A stretch of DNA of 53,386 bases, taken from positions 1-53,386 of the forward strand of contig CAIVPX010000062.1 of NCBI GenBank assembly GCA_903907905.1, read 5' to 3'. Below the pieces are notes generated by a model. That model was given only the letters and a program-made list of their open reading frames with translations, searched no databases and had not been told where the DNA came from. This stretch comes from an uncultured bacterium (GTDB lineage: Bacteria; Pseudomonadota; Gammaproteobacteria; Burkholderiales; Burkholderiaceae_E). This document shows, one piece after another, positions 35,509 through 46,495 of this stretch; within the stretch, counting starts at the first letter, position 1, and the number at the start of each line of letters is the position of its first letter. A program made the position numbers and the translations under genes.

Positions 35509-36480
35509 ATGTCGATGAACCCCTTCCGGGTCTGGCTCGCCGCGCTATCGCTGTCGGCGCTGACGCTCGCTGGCCCTGCCCTGGCGCAGTACCCCGATCG
35601 CCCGATCCGTATTCTGGTCGGATACCAGCCCGGAGGGGGGGCTGACCTCACCGCCCGCATCGTGGCACCCAAGCTGTCCGAACTGCTCAAGGTACCGGTG
35701 CTGGTTGAAAACCGGGCCGGCGCGGCGGGCATGATTGCCGAGGCGGCGCTCGCCAAATCGGCCCCAGACGGTTACACCTTGCTGGTCGATCCGCCCGGTA
35801 TCGTGATGAACCCGGCGCTCTTTCGTAAGGTGACTTACGACCCGCTCAACGAGATCCAGCCCGTGTCTCAACTGGTCTCGCTCACCTTCGTGATCGTCAC
35901 CAACCCCGAGGTGCCGGCACGTACCATTACCGAATTGGTCGGTGTCATGCGCGACCGTCCGCGGCAGATCAATGTTGCCACGGCGGGAGCCTCCACCCAG
36001 CTGGTGGCCGAATTATTCCGGCTCACCACCCAGGTCGACCTCACCTTCGTGCCCTACAAGGGCAGTGCGCCGGCGAGTACCGCCGTCATTGGGGGCGAGA
36101 CCCAGGTGATGTTCAGCGACATGCCCTCCGTGGCCCAGCACATCGTCAACGGCAGGCTGCGGGCTATTGCAGTCACCGGACGCAACCGGGCTGCGGGGCT
36201 GCCGGAGGTACCGACGGCTAGAGAGGGCGGGCTGACCGATTTCGAGGTGTCCTCATGGTTTGGCATGTTCGCGCCAGCCGGCACGCCGGCCGAGATCGTG
36301 GCGCGTCTCAACGCCACCCTCAACCAGATCGTGATGATGCCCGACGTGGTCGAGCGCTTCGCTCGCATCGGCGCTGAACCTGCCAACCTGTCGGTCGACG
36401 AGTTCAGCCGCTTCTACCGAAGCGAGCTGGTGCGCTGGAAAGACGTCGTCACTCGGGCGCGGATCCCCCTCAATGACTGA
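35509..36480 (+). CDS. Bug-family periplasmic solute-binding receptor (third of three)
   Basis: A 323-residue Bug receptor. The start at 35509 follows GAGGAG by seven bases and gives an ordinary Sec signal peptide (FRVWLAALSLSALTLAGPALA, cleavage before QYPDRP). The mature part has IRILVGYQPGGGADLTARIVAPKL, ENRAGAAGMIAEAALAKSAPDGYTLLV and VPYKGSAPASTAVIGGETQVMF. The frame is open far upstream inside the preceding gene, but that part is not coding. It is 41 bp after the second receptor and 16 bp before the next flavoprotein. Confidence 0.92.
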   Translation: MSMNPFRVWLAALSLSALTLAGPALAQYPDRPIRILVGYQPGGGADLTARIVAPKLSELLKVPVLVENRAGAAGMIAEAALAKSAPDGYTLLVDPPGIVMNPALFRKVTYDPLNEIQPVSQLVSLTFVIVTNPEVPARTITELVGVMRDRPRQINVATAGASTQLVAELFRLTTQVDLTFVPYKGSAPASTAVIGGETQVMFSDMPSVAQHIVNGRLRAIAVTGRNRAAGLPEVPTAREGGLTDFEVSSWFGMFAPAGTPAEIVARLNATLNQIVMMPDVVERFARIGAEPANLSVDEFSRFYRSELVRWKDVVTRARIPLND

Positions 36481-36496
36481 GTTGGAGACCCTCACG

Positions 36497-37927
36497 ATGA
36501 CTGCGCAGGCATCGGCCGATCTGATCATTCTAGGTTCCGGGCTGGCCGCCCATTGCGCTGCGTTGGCGGGCGCTTCTCGCGGCGCCGAGGTCCTGGTGCT
36601 CGAGAAGATGCACCGAATCGGTGGCAGTACCGTGATGAGTGGCGGTTCGTTCGCGTTTGCGGGAACCGACCTGCAACGCGTGGCAGGTATCGAGGATGAC
36701 AATGCCCGGCTTCGCGACGATCTGATGGCCAACGGCGGTGGCGACGCAGATCCCGCCCTGATCGACGTGTACGTGGCACGGCAATTGGCCGAGTTCGAAT
36801 GGCTCCGCCGGCAAGATGTGCAATTCGGGCCGATCCAGCTGTCGTCGGGGCAGTCGGTGCCGCGCAGTCATCCGGCCCATCCGGGACGGGTGCTCGAACG
36901 GCTCCATGCGTCCCTGCTCGATCAGCCGACCGCCCGCGTGCGCACGGGCTCGCCCGCCGCGCGACTTCAGCGCTCGAGCCCCGACGCGCCAGTCGACACC
37001 GTGGTGCTGGGTGATGGCAGCGTAGTGAAGGCCCGGCGCGGCATCGTGATCGCGACCGGAGGCTTTTCGCGTTCCGAAGAACTCCTGCGGCTGTTCGTGC
37101 CCGATATCCGAAAGGCCTTGCGGGCCGGGGGCCTGGGTAACGAGGGCGACGGACTGAAACTCGCCTGGGAGCATGGCGCGGGCTTTGCCGACCTCGGGCA
37201 CGTCAAGAGCACCTTTGGCAGCTGGATCGAGGTGGACGAAGTCGATCCGCACACCACCCTGCTGCCGGTGTATCGCGGGGCCATCGCGGTCAATCTCGAT
37301 GCGCAGCGATTCATCAGCGAGTCTCATTCTTACAAGACTCTGGGCAAGGCCGTGCTGACTCAGCGCAACGCCCGCGCCTGGCAGATTTTTGACGCGTCGA
37401 TCATGGACGGCAATGTGTCGGGGGTTCCCTCCTTCGACTTTCAGACAGCCCTGCGCAAGGGGCGGATCATTGAAGCGGACAGCCTCGCAGCGCTTGCCGA
37501 GCGCACGGGTCTCGACGCGACGGCGCTTGCCGCCACGATCGAGCGCTACAACCACGATGCGATCCATTTCGGCACCGATAGCGTGTTCGGTCGCAGTGCG
37601 CTGGCCCACCGGTCGGGGCGTATCGTGCCGATCGCGCGCGCGCCCTTCTACGCCTACCTCTGCACCGCTTCGATCAACTCCACCTATGCCGGCCTGAGGG
37701 TCGACCCCTCGATGGCCGTGCTCAATGTCTGGTCGGCGCCCATCGCGGGGCTGTATGCGGCCGGCGAGGTGACGGGCGGATTCCATGGCGAGGCTTACAT
37801 GACGGGCTCATCGCTGGTGAAGGCCATGGTGTTCGGACGGGTCGCTGCGGAAAGCGCCTTGCAGTCGTCAGACCCTGACTCGGCATCGAGCGCTGCACAG
37901 GATGGGGCTGCGGCCGCAGTGGCCTGA
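36497..37927 (+). CDS. FAD-dependent oxidoreductase, fumarate reductase/flavocytochrome c-like
   Basis: A 476-residue soluble flavoprotein (484 if translated from ATG 36473, which overlaps the receptor stop; the ATG at 36497 has GGAGA seven bases upstream and is preferred). FAD is held by DLIILGSGLAAHCAALAGASRGAEVLVLEK and GGSTVMSGGSFAFAG. The last section GLYAAGEVTGGFHGEAYMTGSSLVKAMVFGRVAAE is very close to the fumarate reductase pattern, including the histidine of TGGxHG. The arginine of the usual NRLGG segment is not present. It likely reduces or oxidises a C=C bond next to a carboxylate or ketone. Confidence 0.85.
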   Translation: MTAQASADLIILGSGLAAHCAALAGASRGAEVLVLEKMHRIGGSTVMSGGSFAFAGTDLQRVAGIEDDNARLRDDLMANGGGDADPALIDVYVARQLAEFEWLRRQDVQFGPIQLSSGQSVPRSHPAHPGRVLERLHASLLDQPTARVRTGSPAARLQRSSPDAPVDTVVLGDGSVVKARRGIVIATGGFSRSEELLRLFVPDIRKALRAGGLGNEGDGLKLAWEHGAGFADLGHVKSTFGSWIEVDEVDPHTTLLPVYRGAIAVNLDAQRFISESHSYKTLGKAVLTQRNARAWQIFDASIMDGNVSGVPSFDFQTALRKGRIIEADSLAALAERTGLDATALAATIERYNHDAIHFGTDSVFGRSALAHRSGRIVPIARAPFYAYLCTASINSTYAGLRVDPSMAVLNVWSAPIAGLYAAGEVTGGFHGEAYMTGSSLVKAMVFGRVAAESALQSSDPDSASSAAQDGAAAAVA

Positions 37928-37940
37928 GAGGGAGGAAGAC

Positions 37941-39404
37941 ATGACCGGAGCAGACAAGTCCTTCGACGTGGTGATCGTAGGGGCGGGTGGGTCGGGGCTG
38001 GCGGCCGCCATCGAGGCGGCAAGGGCGGGCGGGCGAGTGCTCGTGCTCGAGAAGGGCGAAAAGATCGGTGGCACCACCGGCTGGTCGGTCGGATCGCTGA
38101 CAGCAAGCTGCACGCCCCACCAGCGGCGCGCGGGCGTCGTCGACAGTCCCGATCATCATTTCGAGGACCTTGGCCAATTCAACGCGGGCAAGGGTGATAC
38201 CGACAACCTGGCGCTTCGGCGGATCCTGGTCGATGAATCGCCGGCGGCGCTCGACTGGCTGGCGCGATTGGGCGTCGAGTTCGTCGGTCCCAACCCGGAA
38301 CCGCCGCATCGCGTACCGCGCATGCACAACGTGGTACCGAGCTCGGCGGCCTTCGGCTATCACCTGTCGCGCGAATGCCGCCGGCTTGGTGTCGAGATCC
38401 GCTGTTCGAGCCAGGTGATTGAACTGCTCACCGAGGCCGGTCGGGTTTACGGGGTGAGGGTGAAGACGGCCGATGGCGGCGAGGCGCGCTACGTCGCGCG
38501 GCGCGGCGTCGTGCTGGCCGCGGGCGACTTTGCCGGCGGACGCGCGCTCAAAGCCCGCTACTTCAAGACCGAGGTCGTTGAGGCTGCGCCGGTGAATGCG
38601 CTGTCGAGCGGCGACGGGATGCTGCTGGCCGAGTCGCTGGGGGCCCGCATTCTCAATGGCGGTACCGCCAATGCGCCGCGCATGCGCTTCGTCCCGGCGC
38701 CACCGTCATGGATGCATCGTCTGCCGCCCAACCGCTGGGTGGCACGCGCTATGGCACTGGGATGGCGGTGGCTGCCGGCCTGGCTGATGCGGCCCTTCGT
38801 GATGAAATTCATTACCACGGCGCTGGGGCCCGAGCCCACGCTGTTCCGCTGCGGTGCGGTGCTGGTGGACCCGGATGGCGCCTCGATTCCGGTTGACCCG
38901 TCCAATATCGCTCTGCACCTGCCGCTCACGCCTCGTAACTTCGGTTACATCGTGTTCAACGAACGCTGCGCCGATCAGTTGCGAAGCTGGCCCAACTTCG
39001 TCTCGACGGCGCCGGGCGTGGCCTATGCCTATCTCGACGACTACCGGCGTGGGCGTCGCGACGTCTTTCACGAAGCGCCCACGCTCGAGGCGCTGGCTGA
39101 GGCAACAGGCATGCAGGTGCCGCTGCTTGCCCGGTCGCTGGGTGAGCGGGGCGCGGCCGGCGCGGGCCCCTTCTATGCGCTCGGGCCGGTGAGGGGCTAT
39201 GTCACCATCACCGAGGGCGGGCTGGCCGTTGATACCCGGCATCGCGTGCTGGGGCTCGATGATCAAGTAATTCCCGGCCTGTTCGCGGCCGGCTCAAACG
39301 GGCAGGGCGGTCTGCTGATCGAGGGGCACGGCCACCACATTGGCTGGGCCTTCGTGTCGGGGCGTCGAACCGGACGCAGTGTGATGGGAACTCTGGAGGA
39401 TTGA
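37941..39404 (+). CDS. FAD-dependent oxidoreductase, fumarate reductase superfamily (fourth in cluster)
   Basis: A 487-residue flavoprotein. The start at 37941 follows GGGAGGAAG and gives DVVIVGAGGSGLAAAIEAARAGGRVLVLEK directly; an open extension upstream is not coding. GGTTGWSVGSLTASCTPHQ and the C-terminal GLFAAGSNGQGGLLIEGHGHHIGWAFVSGRRTGR are distinctive. The histidine-rich EGHGHH replaces the HGxxR/YPG segments of the other three, so its chemistry probably differs. No heme-binding motif or signal peptide is seen. It is 13 bp after the previous flavoprotein and 3 bp before the small membrane protein. Confidence 0.84.
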   Translation: MTGADKSFDVVIVGAGGSGLAAAIEAARAGGRVLVLEKGEKIGGTTGWSVGSLTASCTPHQRRAGVVDSPDHHFEDLGQFNAGKGDTDNLALRRILVDESPAALDWLARLGVEFVGPNPEPPHRVPRMHNVVPSSAAFGYHLSRECRRLGVEIRCSSQVIELLTEAGRVYGVRVKTADGGEARYVARRGVVLAAGDFAGGRALKARYFKTEVVEAAPVNALSSGDGMLLAESLGARILNGGTANAPRMRFVPAPPSWMHRLPPNRWVARAMALGWRWLPAWLMRPFVMKFITTALGPEPTLFRCGAVLVDPDGASIPVDPSNIALHLPLTPRNFGYIVFNERCADQLRSWPNFVSTAPGVAYAYLDDYRRGRRDVFHEAPTLEALAEATGMQVPLLARSLGERGAAGAGPFYALGPVRGYVTITEGGLAVDTRHRVLGLDDQVIPGLFAAGSNGQGGLLIEGHGHHIGWAFVSGRRTGRSVMGTLED

Positions 39405-39407
39405 TCG

Positions 39408-39725
39408 GTGCGTTATCCCGCAATTGAATTCGTCGGCCTGCATGGGCGCAAGCTCGCGGTCGGTATCGGTTTTGTCGTCGGCCTGCTGGCGGCGGTACAT
39501 GTCACGGTGGCCGGTTTGGGGCCCGTGTTGGCGGTCTTGTCGGCGGTGGTGGCGGGTCTGGCAGGCTGGGGCGTCAGCCGGGTTTGCGCCGAGCTGGTGG
39601 AAGTCATTGCCGAGACCCTGCTGCCCCGCCGAAGGCCTGCCGGGCAAGTGGGCAAGCGGGGCGTCGGAGCGGGCGGAGGAGGTCGAAATGTTACAATTCA
39701 AAGGTTTGACCTCTTTCAGGAGTGA
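39408..39725 (+). CDS. Small two-helix membrane protein, unknown
   Basis: A 105-residue protein I do not recognise. Two hydrophobic helices (about residues 16-34 and 37-56) are followed by an amphipathic stretch with acidic residues and a basic, glycine-rich tail (LLPRRRPAG to GGGGRN). The GTG start has GGAGG eight bases upstream, 3 bp after the flavoprotein stop, so it is translated as part of the catabolic operon. It is too small for TctB. The stop codon falls inside the carA ribosome-binding region. The last third may be less constrained, because it overlaps the probable carA promoter. It could be a membrane anchor or regulator. Confidence 0.6.
   Translation: MRYPAIEFVGLHGRKLAVGIGFVVGLLAAVHVTVAGLGPVLAVLSAVVAGLAGWGVSRVCAELVEVIAETLLPRRRPAGQVGKRGVGAGGGGRNVTIQRFDLFQE
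39692..39697 (+). promoter_or_regulatory. Putative -10 box of carA within the preceding gene
   Basis: TACAAT matches five of six consensus bases and lies 32 bp before the carA TTG start. No clear -35 box is seen at 17 bp. If used, it would give carAB expression independent of the catabolic operon. Confidence 0.35.
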
Positions 39726-39728
39726 CTC

Positions 39729-41003
39729 TTGCGTGCGCCGCCCCTTTCCGATTCCGATTCGCCGCAGCGTCATGGTTCCGGGTCTATGCAGGAGGGGCGC
39801 CGCCAGGGCCTTGCCCCGCAGGAGGGGCGCCGCCAGGGCCTTGTTCCGCAGACCGTTCCGGCCTTGCTCGCCCTGGCCGACGGCAGCGTCTTTCACGGGG
39901 TGTCCATCGGCGCACCGACCCGGACGGTGGGCGAGGTGGTGTTCAACACCGCCATCACCGGCTACCAGGAAATTCTCACCGATCCCAGCTACAGCCGTCA
40001 GCTGGTCACGCTCACCTACCCCCACATCGGCAACACGGGCATCAATGCCGAAGATGTCGAGGCGGCCCGGGTTCATGCAGCCGGCCTGATCATTCGAGAC
40101 CTGCCGTTGCGGCTGTCCAACTGGCGCAGTACCGAAACCCTCCAGGGCTACCTGCAGCGCGAGGGCGTGCCGGCCATCGCCGGTATCGACACCCGGCGTC
40201 TCACCCGCATCCTGCGCGACAAGGGCGCGCAGAGCGGTTGTCTGGTGGCGGGGGCCACCCCCGGCGAGGTGCTCGATGTCGACGCCGCGCTGGCCGCTGC
40301 GCGTGGCTTCCCCGGATTGGCCGGCATGGACCTGGCCAAAGTCGTGACAACGCCCGAGGCTTACGTGTGGCGCCAGGGCTCGTGGCGGCTCGGTGAGGGG
40401 TATCGCGACGTCACCGATCGCGCCTACCGGGTGGTGGCCTTCGACTTTGGCGTCAAGCGCAACATCCTGCGCTTGCTCGCAGACCGCGGCTGCGAGCTGC
40501 ACGTCGTACCCGCGCAAACTTCCGCCGACGCGGTGCGCGCGCTCAAGCCTGACGGCGTCTTTCTGTCCAACGGCCCGGGTGACCCCGAGCCCTGCGACTA
40601 CGCGATTGCTGCGGCCCGCAGCCTCATCGATGAGGGCATTCCCACTTTCGGCATCTGCCTCGGTCATCAGATCATGGGCCTCGCCGCAGGTGCCCGGACG
40701 CTCAAGATGAAGTTCGGACACCATGGCGCCAACCACCCGGTGAAAGACCTGGACTCGGGTTCGGTGATGATTACCAGCCAGAACCACGGGTTCGCGGTGG
40801 ATCCTTCCTCCTTGCCTGCCACGCTTCGCGTCACCCACGTGTCGCTGTTCGACGGATCGATCCAGGGGCTGGCACATGTCTCCAAGCCCGCCTTCTGTTT
40901 CCAGGGGCATCCCGAGGCGAGCCCAGGCCCCCACGACATCCGCCCCCTGTTTGACCGCTTCATTTCGATGATGGCGGCGCGACGCGGTCAGACCGCCCGC
41001 TGA
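39729..41003 (+). CDS. carA: Carbamoyl-phosphate synthase small (glutaminase) subunit
   Basis: A 424-residue CarA that releases ammonia from glutamine for the large subunit. The catalytic cysteine is in [13 protein letters not shown] and the histidine/glutamate in [47 protein letters not shown] is the conserved core. The start is TTG at 39729, six bases after AGGAG. This adds about 40 residues before the conserved [15 protein letters not shown], and the extension contains a tandem ten-residue repeat ([10 protein letters not shown] / [10 protein letters not shown]). An ATG at 39786 is in frame but has no ribosome-binding site. E. coli CarA has 382 residues. Confidence 0.93.
   Translation: MRAPPLSDSDSPQRHGSGSMQEGRRQGLAPQEGRRQGLVPQTVPALLALADGSVFHGVSIGAPTRTVGEVVFNTAITGYQEILTDPSYSRQLVTLTYPHIGNTGINAEDVEAARVHAAGLIIRDLPLRLSNWRSTETLQGYLQREGVPAIAGIDTRRLTRILRDKGAQSGCLVAGATPGEVLDVDAALAAARGFPGLAGMDLAKVVTTPEAYVWRQGSWRLGEGYRDVTDRAYRVVAFDFGVKRNILRLLADRGCELHVVPAQTSADAVRALKPDGVFLSNGPGDPEPCDYAIAAARSLIDEGIPTFGICLGHQIMGLAAGARTLKMKFGHHGANHPVKDLDSGSVMITSQNHGFAVDPSSLPATLRVTHVSLFDGSIQGLAHVSKPAFCFQGHPEASPGPHDIRPLFDRFISMMAARRGQTAR
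39789..39848 (+). repeat. 30-bp tandem duplication at the 5' end of carA
   Basis: Two copies, 39789-39818 and 39819-39848, differ at only two bases. Being 30 bp long, they keep the carA frame. The unit contains AGGAGG, so it duplicates a ribosome-binding-like sequence inside the coding region. Confidence 0.9.
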
Positions 41004-41018
41004 CGCCGGACTTTATCC

Positions 41019-44255
<3,237 letters not shown>

Positions 44256-44287
44256 TAAAGCCGAATTGCGATAAAGTCCCTGCATCA

Positions 44288-44327
44288 ACGGACCGCTCGG
44301 GGAAGCCTGGGCGGTCCGTGCCGTTTT
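44288..44327 (+). terminator. Stem-loop and T-tract between carB and greA
   Basis: ACGGACCGC (44288-44296) pairs perfectly with GCGGTCCGT (44311-44319) around a 14-nt loop, and TTTT follows four bases later. It lies 16 bp before greA. It probably ends carAB transcripts or attenuates readthrough into greA. Confidence 0.6.
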
Positions 44328-44343
44328 CTCATCAGGAAAGACC

Positions 44344-44820
44344 ATGCCAACCATTCCCCTGACGATTCGTGGTGCCGAGTTGCTGCGAGAAGAGCTTCAC
44401 CGACTCAAGCATGTCGAGCGGCCCGCCGTCATCACCGCAATCGCCGAAGCGCGCGCTCAAGGCGATCTGTCGGAAAATGCCGAATACGATGCAGCGCGTG
44501 AGCGACAGGCCTTCGTCGAGGGACGTATCGTCGAGATCGAGGGCAAGCTCTCCAATGCCCAGATCATCGACCCCAAACTGGTCGACGCCGACGGCCGCGT
44601 CGTGTTTGGCGCGACCGTCGAACTGGAAGACCTCGAGTCGGGTGACACGGTCACCTACCAGATCGTGGGCGACGATGAGGCCGACATCAAGGCCAGCAAG
44701 ATTTCGGTGTCGAGCCCGATCGCCCGTGCCATGATCGGCCGCAGTCCGGGAGACATCGCGAAGGTGGCCGCGCCGGGCGGCACCCGCGAGTACGAAATCC
44801 TGGACGTCCGTTACGAGTGA
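44344..44820 (+). CDS. greA: Transcription elongation factor GreA
   Basis: A 158-residue GreA, the family length. [22 protein letters not shown] opens the coiled coil, and the tip has the acidic loop in [19 protein letters not shown] (Asp and Glu) that helps RNA polymerase cleave backtracked RNA. The C-terminal domain has [14 protein letters not shown]. The ribosome-binding site is AGGAAAG. Its 3' end overlaps yhbY on the other strand by 10 bp. Confidence 0.97.
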   Translation: MPTIPLTIRGAELLREELHRLKHVERPAVITAIAEARAQGDLSENAEYDAARERQAFVEGRIVEIEGKLSNAQIIDPKLVDADGRVVFGATVELEDLESGDTVTYQIVGDDEADIKASKISVSSPIARAMIGRSPGDIAKVAAPGGTREYEILDVRYE

Positions 44821-45677
44821 GTGCGGCGCTTGGTGGCTGGCCGTTTACTGGCCGGGCGACCGGCGCCTGCGGCGGGGCTTGCACTGCGCGGCTTGCCGGC
44901 TCCGGTCTGCGCCCGGGGCTTGCCCTGCGCGGACGGCGCGCCGCGCGCTCCGGTGCCCGCCTTGAGGCTGGCGCCGCGTGCGCTGGTACCGACGCTGCGG
45001 GGTTTGGCGGTCGAGGGGCGGGCGGTCGTGGGGCGAGCGGTCGTGGGGCGGGCAGCGGCGGAGCGGGCAGCGGCGGGGCGGGCCCGACTGTCGGTGGCCG
45101 GCCGGCGCGGCCGACTCTCCTCGTCACCTCGAACGGTGCGCGTGGGGCGAGCCTCAGAGCGCGTGCGGTTCGACGGGCGGCCTGGCTCCGCATCGCGCCT
45201 GGCGGCCGGTTTGCGTGCGCCGGGGCCCGTAGCAGCGGGTGTCGCGGGCGCGGGAGAGGTGCGGCGGCGGGGCGCGCTGGCGGCGAGCGGCGCGCGCGCC
45301 GGCTGTCGCTCGGCCAGTTGCCCTGCCTGCTTTTTCGGTCGAAATGCTTCCCGGCCCGAGGCCTCGGCCGGGCGGGGGCGCCAGACCAGCAGCAGTTTGC
45401 CAATCGACTGCACGGGCGCGCAGCCCAGGGCTGCGCACAGATCAGCCATCATCTGGGCGCGCGCCTGCCGGTCATCGCCCAGAACCCTGATCTTGATCAA
45501 CTCGTGCGCATTCAAGGCCCGGGCGGCCTCGGCCAGCACGGCTGCGCTCAGGCCCGCATCGCCGATCATGACCACGGGGTCGAGGTGGTGACCGAGCGCG
45601 CGCAGTGCCTTTCGCTCGGCGGCCGAAAGTGCCGGAGCGGCGGGCGGAGGGCTTGCGTCGGGCTGCTGCGAGGCCAT
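44811..45677 (-). CDS. yhbY: YhbY (CRM domain) RNA-binding protein with long basic tail
   Basis: A 288-residue protein. Residues about 14-108 are a YhbY/CRM domain: [51 protein letters not shown], with the GxxG-type loop MIGDAG. E. coli YhbY is only 97 residues and binds pre-50S particles. The remaining ~180 residues form a disordered Ala/Arg/Pro/Thr-rich tail rich in ARP and RPTTA repeats (encoded by 15-bp tandem units at 45007-45081). The start at 45677 gives MASQQPDAS. It is divergent from rlmE, another 50S assembly factor, with about 100 bp between them. Opposite-strand open frames over the tail are composition artefacts. Confidence 0.85.
   Translation of the reverse strand: MASQQPDASPPPAAPALSAAERKALRALGHHLDPVVMIGDAGLSAAVLAEAARALNAHELIKIRVLGDDRQARAQMMADLCAALGCAPVQSIGKLLLVWRPRPAEASGREAFRPKKQAGQLAERQPARAPLAASAPRRRTSPAPATPAATGPGARKPAARRDAEPGRPSNRTRSEARPTRTVRGDEESRPRRPATDSRARPAAARSAAARPTTARPTTARPSTAKPRSVGTSARGASLKAGTGARGAPSAQGKPRAQTGAGKPRSASPAAGAGRPASKRPATKRRTHS
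45007..45081 (-). repeat. Five 15-bp tandem repeats in the yhbY tail
   Basis: Units at 45007, 45022, 45037, 45052 and 45067 share the pattern GCGGTCGTGGGGCGG with changes. They encode five-residue repeats ([25 protein letters not shown]) on the minus strand. Copy number may vary between strains. Confidence 0.85.
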
Positions 45678-45778
45678 GGATTGAATCCTGGTAAGGGGTG
45701 CGCGAACGGGCGCGGGTCGGCACACCGGGTACCGACATTGAAGGATGTGACGATGACGAGCCGAATCGTACTGGCTCC

Positions 45779-46420
45779 ATGAAGAAGAGCAAAGTCAATC
45801 GGGCCTGGCTGGCCCGCCATCTCAATGATCCGTACGTGAAGCTCGCGCAAAAGCACGGCTATCGCTCGCGTGCGGCGTTCAAGCTGATCGACATCGACCA
45901 GCAGGACCGGCTCATCCGGCGCGGCATGACCATCGTGGACCTGGGCAGTGCGCCGGGGGCGTGGTCGCAGGTCTTGCGCGAGCGTCTGGTGCGGCCGGGC
46001 GGGGCAGGCCTTGATGGGCGGATCATCGCCCTGGACATCCTTCCCATGGAACCGGTCGCCGATGTCACCTTCCTGCAGGGCGACTTTCGCGAGCCCGAGA
46101 TGCTCGATCGTCTGCGCGAAGCCCTGGCGGGTGCAAGGGTTGATCTTGTGGTTTCGGACATGGCCCCCAACTTGAGTGGGGTGGCGGCGGCGGACTCAGC
46201 GAGAATGAGTGATCTGATCGAACTGGCGCTCGAATTTGCTGCCGAAAACCTCGCTCCGCAGGGTGCCTTGCTGGCAAAGTGCTTCCATGGCAGCGGTTAC
46301 AGCCAGATGGTGCAGCGTTTCAAGGCGACTTTTTCGAGTGTGGCGGCTCGCAAACCCGGATCCTCGCGTGGCGAGTCTGCTGAAACCTTTCTGGTGGGTC
46401 GAGCACCCAAGTCCGCTTAG
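45779..46420 (+). CDS. rlmE: 23S rRNA 2'-O-ribose methyltransferase RlmE (FtsJ)
   Basis: A 213-residue methyltransferase for U2552 of 23S r[43 protein letters not shown] contains the first catalytic lysine (AFKL). The SAM motif is [12 protein letters not shown], the catalytic aspartate is in [12 protein letters not shown], and the second lysine is in [10 protein letters not shown]. Length matches E. coli RrmJ (209). The start at 45779 is the conserved one. ftsH follows by 75 bp, the conserved rlmE-ftsH arrangement. Confidence 0.95.
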   Translation: MKKSKVNRAWLARHLNDPYVKLAQKHGYRSRAAFKLIDIDQQDRLIRRGMTIVDLGSAPGAWSQVLRERLVRPGGAGLDGRIIALDILPMEPVADVTFLQGDFREPEMLDRLREALAGARVDLVVSDMAPNLSGVAAADSARMSDLIELALEFAAENLAPQGALLAKCFHGSGYSQMVQRFKATFSSVAARKPGSSRGESAETFLVGRAPKSA

Positions 46421-46495
46421 GCATAGAATGGAATTTGGGCCAGTGGGCATCAGGCCGCGCTTTGCGGCAGGGCAGTATCTAGTGGGAGTTCCTCA

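Noticed and set aside
39772-39860. ATG at 39772 as the carA start
   Set aside because: It is out of frame with CarA; only TTG 39729 and ATG 39786 are in frame, and only the TTG has a ribosome-binding site.
45007-45081. Regular 15-bp repeats as a possible CRISPR array or binding-site iteron
   Set aside because: The units are directly adjacent without spacers and encode regular five-residue repeats in yhbY, so a coding microsatellite explains them.
44817-45782. Gly/Ala/Arg-rich plus-strand open frame opposite yhbY
   Set aside because: It is the complement of the low-complexity YhbY tail and has no recognisable domain.
46424-46429. TAGAAT as a promoter -10 box for ftsH
   Set aside because: No acceptable -35 box at 16-18 bp; left out as a feature, although a promoter in the 75-bp rlmE-ftsH gap remains possible.
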